Shown: positions 36,866 through 46,188, counted from the stretch's first letter. The stretch: DNA of 64,000 nucleotides from Lachnospiraceae bacterium (GCA_029224965.1 JAQXVO010000008.1:62001-126000); one strand, 5' to 3'. Numbers and translations are program-made. The notes: generated by a model not told the origin, from the letters alone.

Positions 36866-38359
36866 CTATGTCAGAACCTCGTGGATTTCGCCAAGGATCT
36901 CGACCGGCCCCATGGCATAGACACCGAATTTCTCCCGGGCAAGATCCCCTGCCTTCCCATGCAGATAGACAGCCAAAGGCGCGGCCTTCTCAGACGGCAG
37001 ATGCTGGGCCATAAGGCCGGAGATGAGTCCGGCCAGGACATCTCCGCTTCCGCCGGTGGACATGCCGTTATTTCCGGTCCGGTTGATATAGGTGTTGGAA
37101 AAAGGAACGGCTGTTACACTGGCGGCATTTTTCAGTACCACGGTCACCTGATAGTCATTTGCAAATTCCTCTGCCAGAGAAATCATGTGCTCGCTGACAT
37201 AGGAGGGACTGACCTTCTTCAGCCTTGCCATCTCCGCAATGTGCGGCGTAATCACGAGATCCAGATGAGGCCTCTGCAGAAGGCTGACATCCTCAGACAG
37301 AAGATTCAGAGCATCGGCATCCATGACCATGGGGGTCTGTATTTCCTCCATGACCAGGCGGAAGATCTGCCGGGACAGACTGTTCTGGCCCAGTCCCGGT
37401 CCGATCAGAACGACATCCGCCCAGGACAGGTTCCGTTCAATCTCCTGTTTGTTGAGCCTGGTTCCATAGACGGAAAGAAGGGCTTCCGGCACCTGGCTCT
37501 GGATAATTTCCCGGTTCCGTTCATCGGTCAGAACCTTTACAAGGCCTGCGCCGGAAAGCAGGGCTGCCTTGGCGGAAAAGCAGGCAGCACCGGCCATGCA
37601 GTAGGATCCTGCGATGACCAGGACATGGCCGTAGCTGCCCTTATTGGATCCTGCAAAACGCCGGGGCTTGAATTCGTCCAGGTCGGAATCCTCGAGGACC
37701 TTCCGCCCTGCTTTCCGATCCTCCTCGATGGGCCGCCGGATGCCGACATCCCTTAAAACCACTTCTCCGCAGTAGTCTTTTCCCGGAAAAAGAAGGAGGC
37801 CGGCCTTTAAGTAAGCAAAGGTCACGGTCAGATCCGCCCGGATTCCGGTGCCGAGAACTCTTCCGTCACTGGAGGAGACCCCGCTAGGGATGTCGACCGC
37901 AATAATGGGAAGCTTCAAATCCTGAAAAGCATGAAAAGCATTGACCAGATCCCCTTCCACTGGCCGGGACAGACCGGTTCCGAAGACGGCATCCAGGACC
38001 ACGTCACAGGCGGAAAGACCCGCCATCTCCTCCACGAAAGTTACGCCGACATTCTTCGCCATCTGATACTGGAGATAGACCAGGCCGGTACCTTTTTTTT
38101 CTTCAATATTCCCGTAAATATAGACTCTGCAGTCAAAGCCCTCCAGAGCCAGGATTCTTGCCGCAGCAATTCCGTCCGCCCCGTTATTTCCGAGACCGGA
38201 GAAGACACCGATCTTTCTGGCAGAGGGATAATGTTTCTTTAATTCCTCTGTCACTGCCAGGGCGGCTCTCTCCATCAGAAGCTCCGACGGAATTCCCATC
38301 TTCTCTGTCATCTGCCGGTCTGCGTCCTGCATCTGCCGGCCTGTCAAAACGGTAAGCAT
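36866..38359 (-). CDS. nnrD: Bifunctional NAD(P)HX epimerase/dehydratase
   Basis: Repairs hydrated NAD(P)H. 497 residues in two domains. The N-terminal YjeF_N epimerase (about 1-215) carries GLGNNGADGIAAARIL and LDAVFGTGLSRPVEG. The C-terminal ribokinase-like dehydratase (about 225-490) carries VIAGSYCMAGAACFSAKAAL and GNNGMSTGGSGDVLAGLISG, the ADP/ATP site. The ATG at 38359 has an AAGGAGG site. It follows rex, a frequent pairing. Confidence 0.95.
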   Translation of the reverse strand: MLTVLTGRQMQDADRQMTEKMGIPSELLMERAALAVTEELKKHYPSARKIGVFSGLGNNGADGIAAARILALEGFDCRVYIYGNIEEKKGTGLVYLQYQMAKNVGVTFVEEMAGLSACDVVLDAVFGTGLSRPVEGDLVNAFHAFQDLKLPIIAVDIPSGVSSSDGRVLGTGIRADLTVTFAYLKAGLLLFPGKDYCGEVVLRDVGIRRPIEEDRKAGRKVLEDSDLDEFKPRRFAGSNKGSYGHVLVIAGSYCMAGAACFSAKAALLSGAGLVKVLTDERNREIIQSQVPEALLSVYGTRLNKQEIERNLSWADVVLIGPGLGQNSLSRQIFRLVMEEIQTPMVMDADALNLLSEDVSLLQRPHLDLVITPHIAEMARLKKVSPSYVSEHMISLAEEFANDYQVTVVLKNAASVTAVPFSNTYINRTGNNGMSTGGSGDVLAGLISGLMAQHLPSEKAAPLAVYLHGKAGDLAREKFGVYAMGPVEILGEIHEVLT

Positions 38360-38382
38360 GACTTTTCCTCCTTTTCCTTCCT

Positions 38383-38423
38383 AAAAAAAGGCCGTGTCGC
38401 AGAAAATTCTGCTTCACAGCCTT
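38383..38423 (-). terminator. Intrinsic terminator after rex
   Basis: Minus strand: AAGGC-type stem with small internal mismatches, inner stem GCAGAA/TTCTGC, followed by seven T. The central CAGAAAATTCTG is shared with the groEL terminator. It is 24 bp before the nnrD start and may be partial, since no separate nnrD promoter was seen. Confidence 0.75.
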
Positions 38424-38495
38424 GGTAAATCAGGATCCTTGACTGGGATATGATCTCTGTTTCATCTCATCATACACCCGATCCTGCATTTTCAT

Positions 38496-39137
38496 TTATT
38501 TTTCATCCGAAATCTGCTTCATCCGGTAGTTATAGGACAGCTCCATCAGAGAATCGGACAGATGGACATTCTGAATGACCACATCATCCGGTACCTCGAG
38601 ATCAACCAGGGCAAAATTCCAGATGCCCTTGATTCCCAGGCTGATCAGCTGATCTGCTACCTCCGCCGCATGGGAGCGGGGAATGGTCAGAGCAGCCATA
38701 TCCACCCTCTGACTTTTCAGGAAGGACGGAAGCTCATCCATCATCCGGATGGGAATATCCCGGATGAGATTGTCCTTGAGCCGAGGGTTGACATCGAAGA
38801 AGCCGACCATCTTAACGCCGAGGTTTTCAAAATGGGCATAACGGGAAATGGCCTGGCCTAAATTGCCCATGCCGATGACGATCATGTTATGAACCTTGTC
38901 GACGCCCAGGATCTTTCCGATTTCATCGTGTAGATACTGGACATTATAACCGTAGCCCTGCTGTCCGAATCCGCCGAAATTATTGAGATCCTGACGGATC
39001 TGGGATGCGGTGATATGCATGCTTTTTGACAGATCGCCGGAAGAGATCCGGTCCGTACCGTTTTCCAGCAGTTCATCCAGATATCTGTAATAACGGGGAA
39101 GCCGCCGGATCACAGCATTGGAAATTTCCTTGGCCAT
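38496..39137 (-). CDS. rex: Redox-sensing transcriptional repressor Rex
   Basis: A 213-residue NADH-responsive repressor. The N-terminal winged helix (ISNAVIRRLPRYYRYLDELL, then SQIRQDLNNFGGFGQQGYGYNV) binds ROP sites; the Rossmann domain starts at NMIVIGMGNLGQAI (about 83-96). Rex represses fermentation and respiratory genes when NAD+ is high relative to NADH. The ATG at 39137 has a GGAGG site; an upstream start at 39149 lies over that site. A near-perfect Rex operator lies between its own promoter and start, so autoregulation is likely. Confidence 0.97.
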   Translation of the reverse strand: MAKEISNAVIRRLPRYYRYLDELLENGTDRISSGDLSKSMHITASQIRQDLNNFGGFGQQGYGYNVQYLHDEIGKILGVDKVHNMIVIGMGNLGQAISRYAHFENLGVKMVGFFDVNPRLKDNLIRDIPIRMMDELPSFLKSQRVDMAALTIPRSHAAEVADQLISLGIKGIWNFALVDLEVPDDVVIQNVHLSDSLMELSYNYRMKQISDEK

Positions 39138-39170
39138 AATATCCTCCACATAGATAAGGACTGAATCACT

Positions 39171-39188
39171 TTGTTAAAAAATAAACAT
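39171..39188. promoter_or_regulatory. Rex operator (ROP) upstream of rex
   Basis: TTGTTAAAAAATAAACAT matches the Rex consensus TTGTTAA-N4-TTAACAA at all but two fixed positions. It lies just downstream of the -10 of the rex promoter, where a bound repressor would block initiation. Confidence 0.75.
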
Positions 39189-39197
39189 TCTTATCTT

Positions 39198-39226
39198 ATG
39201 ATAGTTAGATCAGAGGAAAATGTCAA
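39198..39226 (-). promoter_or_regulatory. Sigma-A-type promoter of rex
   Basis: Minus strand: TTGACA (39226-39221), 17-bp spacer, TATCAT (39203-39198). The Rex operator begins about ten bases downstream. The -35 is about 30 bp past the end of the ABC-F gene, and no terminator was seen between them. Confidence 0.75.
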
Positions 39227-39256
39227 CTATGCTGTATCCAATTCCGTCAATTTGGC

Positions 39257-41236
39257 CTACTCCCCGTCGAGCTCCATGGAAAGAGATTCCCATTTGCTGT
39301 AAGCGTCTTCCAGTTCCTCTTCCAGCTTGGAGCGTTCCTGGGTCAGCTCATTCAGCTTTGCAGAATTCTTGGCAACCGTTTCATCCTCGAAGGAGGCGTC
39401 AATCTCGGAAATCCTCTCTTCTTTGGAGGAAATCTTTTCTTCAAGATCGGAAAGGGCCCGCTCCAGTTTTTTGCGAGCGGCCTTCCGCTTCTTCTGTTCC
39501 TGATAATCGAGACCAGAATCCTTATTTCCGGAAGCATTTTCTTCTCCAGTATTGGAAAGAACACCGTTTTCAGAAGCTGCGGCACTTGCAGCAGATCCAC
39601 TTCCGGAGGAAGCAGCTTCAGCCTCCTCGGCCTTCTTCTGCAGATAGTAATCGTAATTTCCAAGATATTCCCTGAGACCGTCCGGATGTATTTCCAGAAT
39701 CCGCTGAGCCGTCTGGTTGATGAAATATCGGTCATGGGAAACGTAAAGCAGAGTTCCGGTATAGGCATTCAGTGCCTCTTCGAGAATCTCCTTGGATTCC
39801 ATATCCAGATGGTTGGTCGGCTCGTCAAGGATCAGGAAATTGGCGCCGGAAAGCATAAGCTTGGCCAGAGAGACACGGCCTCTCTCACCACCTGACAGAT
39901 CGCGGATCTTCTTATAGACATGGTCGCCCTTGAAGCGGAAGGCGGCCAGGATGGAACGGACTCTGGTGTTATTGAGGTTCGGATAGGCATTCTGAAGCTC
40001 GTCGAACAGGGTTGCATCCTCATTCAGATTCTGCTGCTCCTGATCGTAGTAACCGATGGTCACGCCGGTTCCGATATGAACCTTTCCAGAGTCTGCCGGA
40101 AGAAGGCCGTTGATAATCTTTAAGGTTGTCGTCTTTCCGGTTCCGTTATCGCCGAGAATAGCAACCCGCTCCTGCCTCATGATGTGGAAATTCAGGTTGG
40201 AGAAAAGCTTTATGCCGTCAAAGCTCTTGGACAGGTCACTGACATCGAGGACATCATTTCCCGACCGGCTGTTGGGCTCTAAGACCAGATGCATGCCGGT
40301 TTCCTCTTCCACCGGCTTTTCAATCCGGTCGATCTTATCTAGCATCTTTTTCCGGCTCTCAGCCCTCTTAATGGATTTCTCCCGGTTGAAGCTCTGAAGC
40401 TTTGTGATAACTGCTTCCTGGTGGGCAATCTCCTTCTGCTGCTTTTCGTATTCCCTTTCCAGAGTGACTTCCAGATCCCGTTTCTGCTCGGTATAGGCCT
40501 TGTAGTTTCCGGTAAAAAGATGGGCCGGATGCATGGACAGATCCAGAGCATGATCGATGGTCCGGTTCAGGAAATAACGGTCGTGGGCAACGATGATGAC
40601 GGCTCCGCTGTAATTGGAAAGGAAGGTTTCCAGCCATTCGATGGAATGCAGGTCCAGGTGGTTAATAGGCTCATCGAGAAGAAGAACGTCCGGCTTTGCT
40701 GCCAGAAGCCGGCCCAGGGAGACCCGGGTCTTCTGACCCCCGGACAGCTGGTTGAAGCTCTTGGTGAAATCTTCTTCTGTAAAGCCGAGTCCTTTCAGGA
40801 CACCGCCTGCCTCACTCCGGAAAAAGAGTCCGCCCCTGGCTTCAAAGGCCTCGCTCTTGGCATGGTAGCTTTCAAGCAGCCTGTTCAGCTCCTCTCCGCT
40901 GACCGTGGACATCTTACTTTCCATGTCCCGAAGCTCTTCTTCCTCGCGGATCAGATCCTGCCTTGCCGAGAGAACGATGTCATAGATATTGCCGGACAGA
41001 TCATCCCTCTGGTACTGGGCCAGATAGCCCAGCTTTTTACCGGATGCCAGAGTCACGGTGCCGGAATCGGGCGTGATCTCTCCGACAATGGTTTTCAATA
41101 AAGTGGACTTTCCGGTTCCGTTGGAGCCAAGAATACCCAGCTTTTCGTTTTCTTCCAGCTGAAAGGAAATATGCTCAAAAATTACATCGGATCCGAAGGA
41201 TTTACTCAGATCAGAACAGGTTAATACGAATGCCAA
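39257..41236 (-). CDS. ABC-F family ATP-binding protein
   Basis: A 659-residue soluble protein with two ABC domains and no membrane part. Such proteins act on ribosomes (translation factors or antibiotic protection). Domain 1: GSNGTGKST, LSGGQKTRVSLGRLL, LLLDEPINHLDL. Domain 2: GDNGTGKTTTLK, LSGGERGRVSLAKLM, LILDEPTNHLDM. Between them lies the interdomain linker (about 240-320). The C-terminus is an Ala/Ser/Gly-rich spacer and a coiled coil (about 590-655). In domain 1 the usual DEPTNHLD is DEPINHLD. The start is taken as TTG 41236, one base after the icd stop; no better start is present. Confidence 0.93.
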   Translation of the reverse strand: MAFVLTCSDLSKSFGSDVIFEHISFQLEENEKLGILGSNGTGKSTLLKTIVGEITPDSGTVTLASGKKLGYLAQYQRDDLSGNIYDIVLSARQDLIREEEELRDMESKMSTVSGEELNRLLESYHAKSEAFEARGGLFFRSEAGGVLKGLGFTEEDFTKSFNQLSGGQKTRVSLGRLLAAKPDVLLLDEPINHLDLHSIEWLETFLSNYSGAVIIVAHDRYFLNRTIDHALDLSMHPAHLFTGNYKAYTEQKRDLEVTLEREYEKQQKEIAHQEAVITKLQSFNREKSIKRAESRKKMLDKIDRIEKPVEEETGMHLVLEPNSRSGNDVLDVSDLSKSFDGIKLFSNLNFHIMRQERVAILGDNGTGKTTTLKIINGLLPADSGKVHIGTGVTIGYYDQEQQNLNEDATLFDELQNAYPNLNNTRVRSILAAFRFKGDHVYKKIRDLSGGERGRVSLAKLMLSGANFLILDEPTNHLDMESKEILEEALNAYTGTLLYVSHDRYFINQTAQRILEIHPDGLREYLGNYDYYLQKKAEEAEAASSGSGSAASAAASENGVLSNTGEENASGNKDSGLDYQEQKKRKAARKKLERALSDLEEKISSKEERISEIDASFEDETVAKNSAKLNELTQERSKLEEELEDAYSKWESLSMELDGE

Positions 41237-41237
41237 G

Positions 41238-42449
41238 TTACTCTGCCTCTCTATCCAGGGTGTCTTTGATGGCAAGGATGAATTCCTCGCTGCCGAGGGT
41301 GGTCGGATTCGGAAGGGTGGTGATTTTTGCCAGGTCACCGGTCATCTTTCCGCTTTCGATGGTATCGATGGTTGCCTTCTCCAGACGGTTGGCAAAATCG
41401 ACAAGCTCCGGAATCTGATCCAGCTCTCCTCTCTTTCTTAAAGCACCGGTCCAGGCAAAAATGGTTGCTACGGAGTTGGTTGAAGTCGGCTCTCCCTTCA
41501 GGTGCTTATAATAATGTCTCTGTACGGTGCCGTGAGCTGCCTCATACTCATAGTAGCCCTGGGGAGAAACGAGGACCGAAGTCATCATTGCCAGAGAACC
41601 GAAGGCAGAGGACAGCATATCGCTCATGACATCGCCGTCATAGTTCTTGCAGGCCCAGATAAAGCCGCCCTCAGACTTCATGACACGGGCAACCGCATCA
41701 TCGATCAGGGTATAGAAATAGGTAATGCCGGCCTTCTCAAAGAGCGGTTTATATTTCTCATCATAGCGCTCCTGGAAGATATCCTTGAAGGTATGATCAT
41801 ATTTTTTACTGATGGTGTCCTTGGTGGCAAACCAGAGGTCCTGCTTCTTTTCCAGAGCGAAGGTAAAGCAGGAATCAGCGAAGGAGGTGATGGAAGGAAC
41901 CAGATTGTGCTGGCCCTGAACGACACCGGCACAGTCAAAATTATGAACCAGGGCTCTCTCCTCGTGACCGTCAGCTGCGGTGTAGACCAGCTCGACCTTT
42001 CCGGGTCCGGGGATCTTCATCTCAGTGTTCCGATAGACATCACCGTAGGCATGACGGGCGATGGTGATGGGCTTCTTCCAGGTCCGGACATTGGGCTCGA
42101 TTCCCTTGACCAGGATCGGGGCACGGAACACAGTACCGTCTAAGATGGCACGGATGGTTCCGTTGGGGCTCTTCCACATTTCCTTCAGGTTATATTCCTT
42201 GACACGGGCAGCATTGGGAGTGATGGTTGCGCATTTTACGGCTACACCGTATTTTTTCGTGGCCATTGCAGAATCAACGGTGACCTGGTCATTGGTCTCA
42301 TTCCGATGCTCCAGACCCAGATCGTAATATTCACTCTTTAAGTCAATGTAAGGGAGGATCAGATGCTTCTTGATCATAGCCCAGAGATTCCGGGTCATCT
42401 CATCTCCATCCATCTCGACCAGAGGAGTTTTCATCTCAATTTTAGCCAT
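41238..42449 (-). CDS. icd: NADP-dependent isocitrate dehydrogenase, type II
   Basis: Oxidatively decarboxylates isocitrate to 2-oxoglutarate. 403 residues starting [20 protein letters not shown], with NPSTGTxR-equivalent [35 protein letters not shown] and the C-terminal [16 protein letters not shown] with THSIVASI-like NSVATIFAW. This is the homodimeric type II enzyme also found in eukaryotes, not the E. coli type. The ATG at 42449 has a GAAGG site; the longer frame to 42620 lacks one. In an anaerobe it serves 2-oxoglutarate and glutamate synthesis. Confidence 0.96.
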   Translation of the reverse strand: MAKIEMKTPLVEMDGDEMTRNLWAMIKKHLILPYIDLKSEYYDLGLEHRNETNDQVTVDSAMATKKYGVAVKCATITPNAARVKEYNLKEMWKSPNGTIRAILDGTVFRAPILVKGIEPNVRTWKKPITIARHAYGDVYRNTEMKIPGPGKVELVYTAADGHEERALVHNFDCAGVVQGQHNLVPSITSFADSCFTFALEKKQDLWFATKDTISKKYDHTFKDIFQERYDEKYKPLFEKAGITYFYTLIDDAVARVMKSEGGFIWACKNYDGDVMSDMLSSAFGSLAMMTSVLVSPQGYYEYEAAHGTVQRHYYKHLKGEPTSTNSVATIFAWTGALRKRGELDQIPELVDFANRLEKATIDTIESGKMTGDLAKITTLPNPTTLGSEEFILAIKDTLDREAE

Positions 42450-42518
42450 GCTGCTGCCTTCTTTCTTCCTTATAAAACAATATTCACTGGATTCTGATTT
42501 TGTATACGAATCGTCAAA

Positions 42519-42547
42519 AGTATAACAAACCATGGCATCCAGGTAAA
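42519..42547 (-). promoter_or_regulatory. Candidate promoter of icd
   Basis: Minus strand: TTTACC (42547-42542), 17-bp spacer, TATACT (42524-42519), about 70 bp before the start. Confidence 0.4.
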
Positions 42548-42663
42548 GTCCGCAATTAAGAACCTGCCAGGGCCTGAACAGGGCATAATCAGGCACTGAC
42601 GCTGATAGATTCGAATTCACGATGGGATTTCAACCGGCATGGATACTTTTATACGTTGAAGTG

Positions 42664-42692
42664 TTGACAAGACAGGTGGAAATCAATAGGAT
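42664..42692 (+). promoter_or_regulatory. Candidate distal promoter of tyrA-aroA
   Basis: TTGACA (42664-42669), 17-bp spacer, TAGGAT (42687-42692): consensus -35 and a weak -10. A GGGGA/TCCCC hairpin follows before the second promoter. Confidence 0.45.
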
Positions 42693-42753
42693 TAAAAAGT
42701 ATGAAGAATCGGGGAAGAATGCAGTCCTGTTTCAGGAAGTCCCCTTTGATCCA

Positions 42754-42762
42754 TGCTATAAT
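42754..42762 (+). promoter_or_regulatory. Candidate proximal extended -10 promoter of tyrA-aroA
   Basis: TGCTATAAT, a perfect extended -10, ends 37 bp before the start codon. There is no clear -35. Confidence 0.5.
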
Positions 42763-42799
42763 AATACGAAATACGAATTCGAGATCGAGAGGCAGTTTT

Positions 42800-43924
42800 A
42801 TGGAAGACATTCGTGAAAAGATGAAAGACTGGAAAAAGATCGGATTTATCGGACTGGGTCTGATCGGAGGATCCATTGCCAAGGCCATCCGCCTGGAGTA
42901 TCCGGAGATCGAACTGATCGGCCATGCATCGAGACGGTCTACATTGGAAAAGGCAGCGGCTGAAGACGTCATCAGCAATTCGGATTTTCTGCCCTTGGAG
43001 GAGTTCGCTCACTGCGATGTCCTCTTTCTCTGCAGTCCGGTCCATGTCAATTGTGATTATTTGGAAAAGATGAAGCCCTTCCTTTCCGATAAGATCCTCA
43101 TTACCGATGTCGGATCGGTCAAGGGAGATATCCACGAGAAGATCCGGGAGCTCGGTCTCTCCGCTCAGTTTATCGGCGGCCATCCCATGGCAGGATCCGA
43201 GGCCATCGGCTTCGAGAATTCCTCCCGTCTTCTTCTGCAGAATGCCTTCTATATCCTGACCCATGATCCGGCAATGAATACGGAGGAACTGAATACCTTC
43301 TCCGAATTCATTCATTCCCTGGGAGCCATCCCCATCCAGCTGACACCGGAGCGTCATGATTTTGCGACAGCTGCCATCAGCCATCTGCCTCATCTCATTT
43401 CCGCATCCCTGGTTGATCTGGTTCGGAAGGAAGATACCAAGGACTCGATCCTGAAAACCATTGCAGCCGGAGGCTTCCGCGATATCACCCGGATCTCCTC
43501 CTCTTCTCCTGTCATGTGGCAGAACATCTGCCTGGCCAATAAGGACGAGATTCTGAAGCTTCTGGACCTCTATGAGGAATCCCTGGATGATTTCCGGAAG
43601 GCCATCATTGCCAACGATTCGGAAGGGCTGATCCGCCTCTTCTCCAATGCAAAGGAATACCGGGATTCCCTGGCTATTACCGACCGCGGCATCCTTCCGG
43701 CATCCAATGTCATCTACCTCTTCATTGAGGATAAGGTCGGCGGTATTGCCGCTGTTGCCAAGCTTCTGGCTGATCATAATATCAATATTCAGAATATCGG
43801 CATTATTCACAACCGTGAGTTTGAAGACGGCGTCCTACGTATTGAGACCTACCGGAGCGATGACCGGGATAAGGCGACGGAGCTTCTGAAGGAAGCCGGC
43901 TATCAGATCCGGAAGAAGAAGTGA
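42800..43924 (+). CDS. tyrA: Prephenate dehydrogenase with C-terminal ACT domain
   Basis: NAD-dependent oxidative decarboxylation of prephenate to 4-hydroxyphenylpyruvate for tyrosine. 374 residues. The Rossmann motif GFIGLGLIGGSIAKAI starts at about residue 15, the catalytic His is in FIGGHPMAGSE, and a C-terminal ACT domain (about 295-370, IYLFIEDKVGGIAAVAKLLADHNI) probably binds tyrosine for feedback. The ATG at 42800 follows GAGAGG; a longer frame from 42701 includes the promoter region and is rejected. It is followed by aroA after 119 bp. Confidence 0.95.
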   Translation: MEDIREKMKDWKKIGFIGLGLIGGSIAKAIRLEYPEIELIGHASRRSTLEKAAAEDVISNSDFLPLEEFAHCDVLFLCSPVHVNCDYLEKMKPFLSDKILITDVGSVKGDIHEKIRELGLSAQFIGGHPMAGSEAIGFENSSRLLLQNAFYILTHDPAMNTEELNTFSEFIHSLGAIPIQLTPERHDFATAAISHLPHLISASLVDLVRKEDTKDSILKTIAAGGFRDITRISSSSPVMWQNICLANKDEILKLLDLYEESLDDFRKAIIANDSEGLIRLFSNAKEYRDSLAITDRGILPASNVIYLFIEDKVGGIAAVAKLLADHNINIQNIGIIHNREFEDGVLRIETYRSDDRDKATELLKEAGYQIRKKK

Positions 43925-44043
43925 TGCAAATATAGCCCAAATGCGATCTCTCATGAGATTGCAGGGAAAGAAAGCAGTCGTGATTCCATTGTCACAAGGA
44001 AGGCAATTAGAAAGCGATTGTGAAATATCAGATCGGAGAATCA

Positions 44044-45351
44044 ATGTATCAGGCAGAGAAAGTATTTCCGGAGGCTCCTGTTTCCATGCATGGAGAGCTG
44101 AAGGTTCCGGGAGACAAGTCCATATCCCATCGTTCGGTCATGTTCGGCTCCCTGGCAGAGGGATTGACTGAGGTCAGCGGATTCTTAAACAGCGCTGACT
44201 GCCGCTCAACGATCTCCTGCTTCCGGGCTCTGGGCATTCCCATTGATCTGGATGAAGAGAAGGATAGGGTTCTGATTCACGGCAGAGGCCTGAATGGTCT
44301 GAGAGAAGCCGATCAGACTCTTGATACCGGAAATTCCGGTACAACAACCCGGATGATCAGCGGAATCCTGGCAGGCCAGAATTTCGAAAGCCACCTGAAC
44401 GGTGACGCATCGATTCAGAATCGGCCCATGAAGCGGATTATGGAGCCCTTACAGGAAATGGGTGCAAGGATCACTTCCGACCGGGGCAATGACTGTGCTC
44501 CTCTTACGATCCGTCCCTCTCATTTAAAGGGAATCACCTATCATACCAAGGTGGCATCGGCCCAGGTTAAGTCCTGTATTTTACTGGCCGGACTCTATGC
44601 TGACGGTGAGACTACTGTGATTGAACCGGCTCTGTCCCGCGACCATACCGAACGGATGCTTTCCGCATTTGGTGCCAAAGTCATCCGGGAACCGGAAAAG
44701 CATAAGGCTACGATTTTCAGTCATCCGAAACTTTCGGGCCAGAAGATCGCAGTTCCTGCGGATATCTCCAGCGCCGCCTATTTCCTGGCTGCCGGTCTGA
44801 TTCTTCCGGACTCTGAAATCACCTTAAAGGATGTAAACATCAACCCGACCCGTGCAGGTATTCTGGATGTCATTCAGAAGATGAACGGAAATTTTTCCAT
44901 CGAAAACAAGAGGCTTGTTTCCGGAGAAGAGGTCGCCGATCTGACCGTAAGATCCACCAGCCTCCAGGGCTGCCGGATCGAGGGAGACCTGATCCCCCGC
45001 CTGATCGATGAGATCCCTGTCATTGCAGTCATGGCAGCCTTTGCCGAGGGCGATACCCTGATTAAGGATGCGGCAGAGCTTCGGGTCAAGGAATCCGACC
45101 GGATTCAGTCCATTTCGGAGAATCTACAGGCCATGGGAGCCGATCTCGAAGAGCGGCCGGATGGTATGCTGATCCACGGCGGTAAAGCCCTGCACGGGAC
45201 TTCAATTCAGACCCATATGGACCACAGGATCGCCATGGCCTTCACTATTGCAGGCCTTGCCGCAGAAGGGGCGGTGAATCTGGACCAGCCCTCCTGTGTC
45301 AATATCTCCTATCCTACTTTCTATGAAGAGGTGGAGAGTCTGATTGACTAA
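44044..45351 (+). CDS. aroA: 3-phosphoshikimate 1-carboxyvinyltransferase (EPSP synthase)
   Basis: Joins shikimate-3-phosphate and phosphoenolpyruvate in the shikimate pathway. 435 residues. Key segments are KVPGDKSISHRS (catalytic Lys), LDTGNSGTTTRM, QNRPMKRI, LIDEIPVIAVMAAF (Asp), ELRVKESDRI (Glu) and MDHRIAMAF. The ATG at 44044 is preceded by GGAG at a spacing of six; a GTG at 44020 has no site. With tyrA it forms a two-gene aromatic operon ending in a strong terminator. Confidence 0.97.
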   Translation: MYQAEKVFPEAPVSMHGELKVPGDKSISHRSVMFGSLAEGLTEVSGFLNSADCRSTISCFRALGIPIDLDEEKDRVLIHGRGLNGLREADQTLDTGNSGTTTRMISGILAGQNFESHLNGDASIQNRPMKRIMEPLQEMGARITSDRGNDCAPLTIRPSHLKGITYHTKVASAQVKSCILLAGLYADGETTVIEPALSRDHTERMLSAFGAKVIREPEKHKATIFSHPKLSGQKIAVPADISSAAYFLAAGLILPDSEITLKDVNINPTRAGILDVIQKMNGNFSIENKRLVSGEEVADLTVRSTSLQGCRIEGDLIPRLIDEIPVIAVMAAFAEGDTLIKDAAELRVKESDRIQSISENLQAMGADLEERPDGMLIHGGKALHGTSIQTHMDHRIAMAFTIAGLAAEGAVNLDQPSCVNISYPTFYEEVESLID

Positions 45352-45376
45352 GTACATTACAGATTTCTGCACAAAA

Positions 45377-45442
45377 AGAGACGCTGATGACAGAGCTCCG
45401 GTATTCCCGGTAATCTGTTGTCCAGCGTCTCTTGATTTTTTA
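45377..45442. terminator. Bidirectional intrinsic terminator between aroA and the SEC-C gene
   Basis: Perfect 10-bp stem AGAGACGCTG/CAGCGTCTCT (45377-45386 and 45423-45432) with a nested CCGG hairpin in the loop. T-rich tracts lie on both sides (TGATTTTTTAA on plus; TTTTTG on minus), so it can end both convergent units. Confidence 0.85.
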
Positions 45443-45538
45443 ATCATTTCTTATAGAAATTTTTTCGGACTGCATATGCAGATTTATGGAACCGCACGGA
45501 TTCGGCTGATTTTCTGCCGGTCCGATTTCAGTCATATT

Positions 45539-46075
45539 TTACTGGAGATACTTGGGATCCAGAGGCTCTGCGCCCTTTCTTCCGTGGCAGTACTTGTACT
45601 TCTTGCCGGATCCGCAGGGGCAGGGGTCATTACGTCCGATCTTCTTCGGACGATGAATGGTCTTGCTCTGCTTCTGCTCCAGATAAAGCTTCTTCTGCTC
45701 TTCCTTGGAGAAAATCTTGTCCCATTCAGGCAGCTTGTAAAGCCAGTCAGCTTCCGCATCGACCATGTTCATGTAAAGCTTCTTCTTATCAAAAGCGAGA
45801 GAAACCTCTGTATTCTCATCCATGGTCTCAATAGGGTTCGGCTCAACCAGGCTGTCATTGATGCCATCCAGGAAACCAACCATGTACTTTAGTTCTATCT
45901 GAAAGCGGTCTGCCAGTTCTTTTACAGTACCGCTGACAATGTTATCCGGATCCTTGAGGAGGATGGAATAGATCTCCTGCTCCTTCTTGAAATAATTGTC
46001 CCAAAGTTTCTTCAGCGCATTGGGATCTGCGTTGCGGTCATAGGCTTCATTCCGCCAGTCTTCCAATAAGCTCAT
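45539..46075 (-). CDS. SEC-C metal-binding domain protein
   Basis: 178 residues. The C-terminal SEC-C zinc motif is [19 protein letters not shown] (about 148-166), as at the end of SecA, but the rest is not SecA-like: an N-terminal about 140-residue helical region with several Trp and Tyr. Function unknown; SEC-C domains bind zinc and often ribosomes or SecB-like partners. The ATG at 46075 has an AGAGGAG site, and a possible promoter (TGTACA, 17 bp, TAAAAT) lies upstream. Confidence 0.88.
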   Translation of the reverse strand: MSLLEDWRNEAYDRNADPNALKKLWDNYFKKEQEIYSILLKDPDNIVSGTVKELADRFQIELKYMVGFLDGINDSLVEPNPIETMDENTEVSLAFDKKKLYMNMVDAEADWLYKLPEWDKIFSKEEQKKLYLEQKQSKTIHRPKKIGRNDPCPCGSGKKYKYCHGRKGAEPLDPKYLQ

Positions 46076-46188
46076 TTCAAATCTCCTCTAAATATTGTAT
46101 AGTTGTTCCTAAAGAACTTCATTATTTTATCAGAAGCCCTGCCACTTGTACAGGAAAATGTCACCTCGAAAATCAAAGGAGTATCCTC

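Larger units (their letters stand above)
42450..42799. other. Divergent icd / tyrA intergenic region
   Basis: 350 bp without a gene. It holds a minus-strand promoter candidate for icd (42519-42547), two plus-strand candidates for tyrA (42664-42692 and 42754-42762) and a hairpin between the latter two, with outer arms GGGGA/TCCCC and inner CCTG/CAGG at about 42710-42744. No T-box or other riboswitch was recognised. Confidence 0.6.

Noticed and set aside
42687-42799. T-box or aromatic-amino-acid riboswitch before tyrA
   Set aside because: No T-box consensus (AGGGTGGNACCGCG) and no specifier-like structure; only a small hairpin is present.
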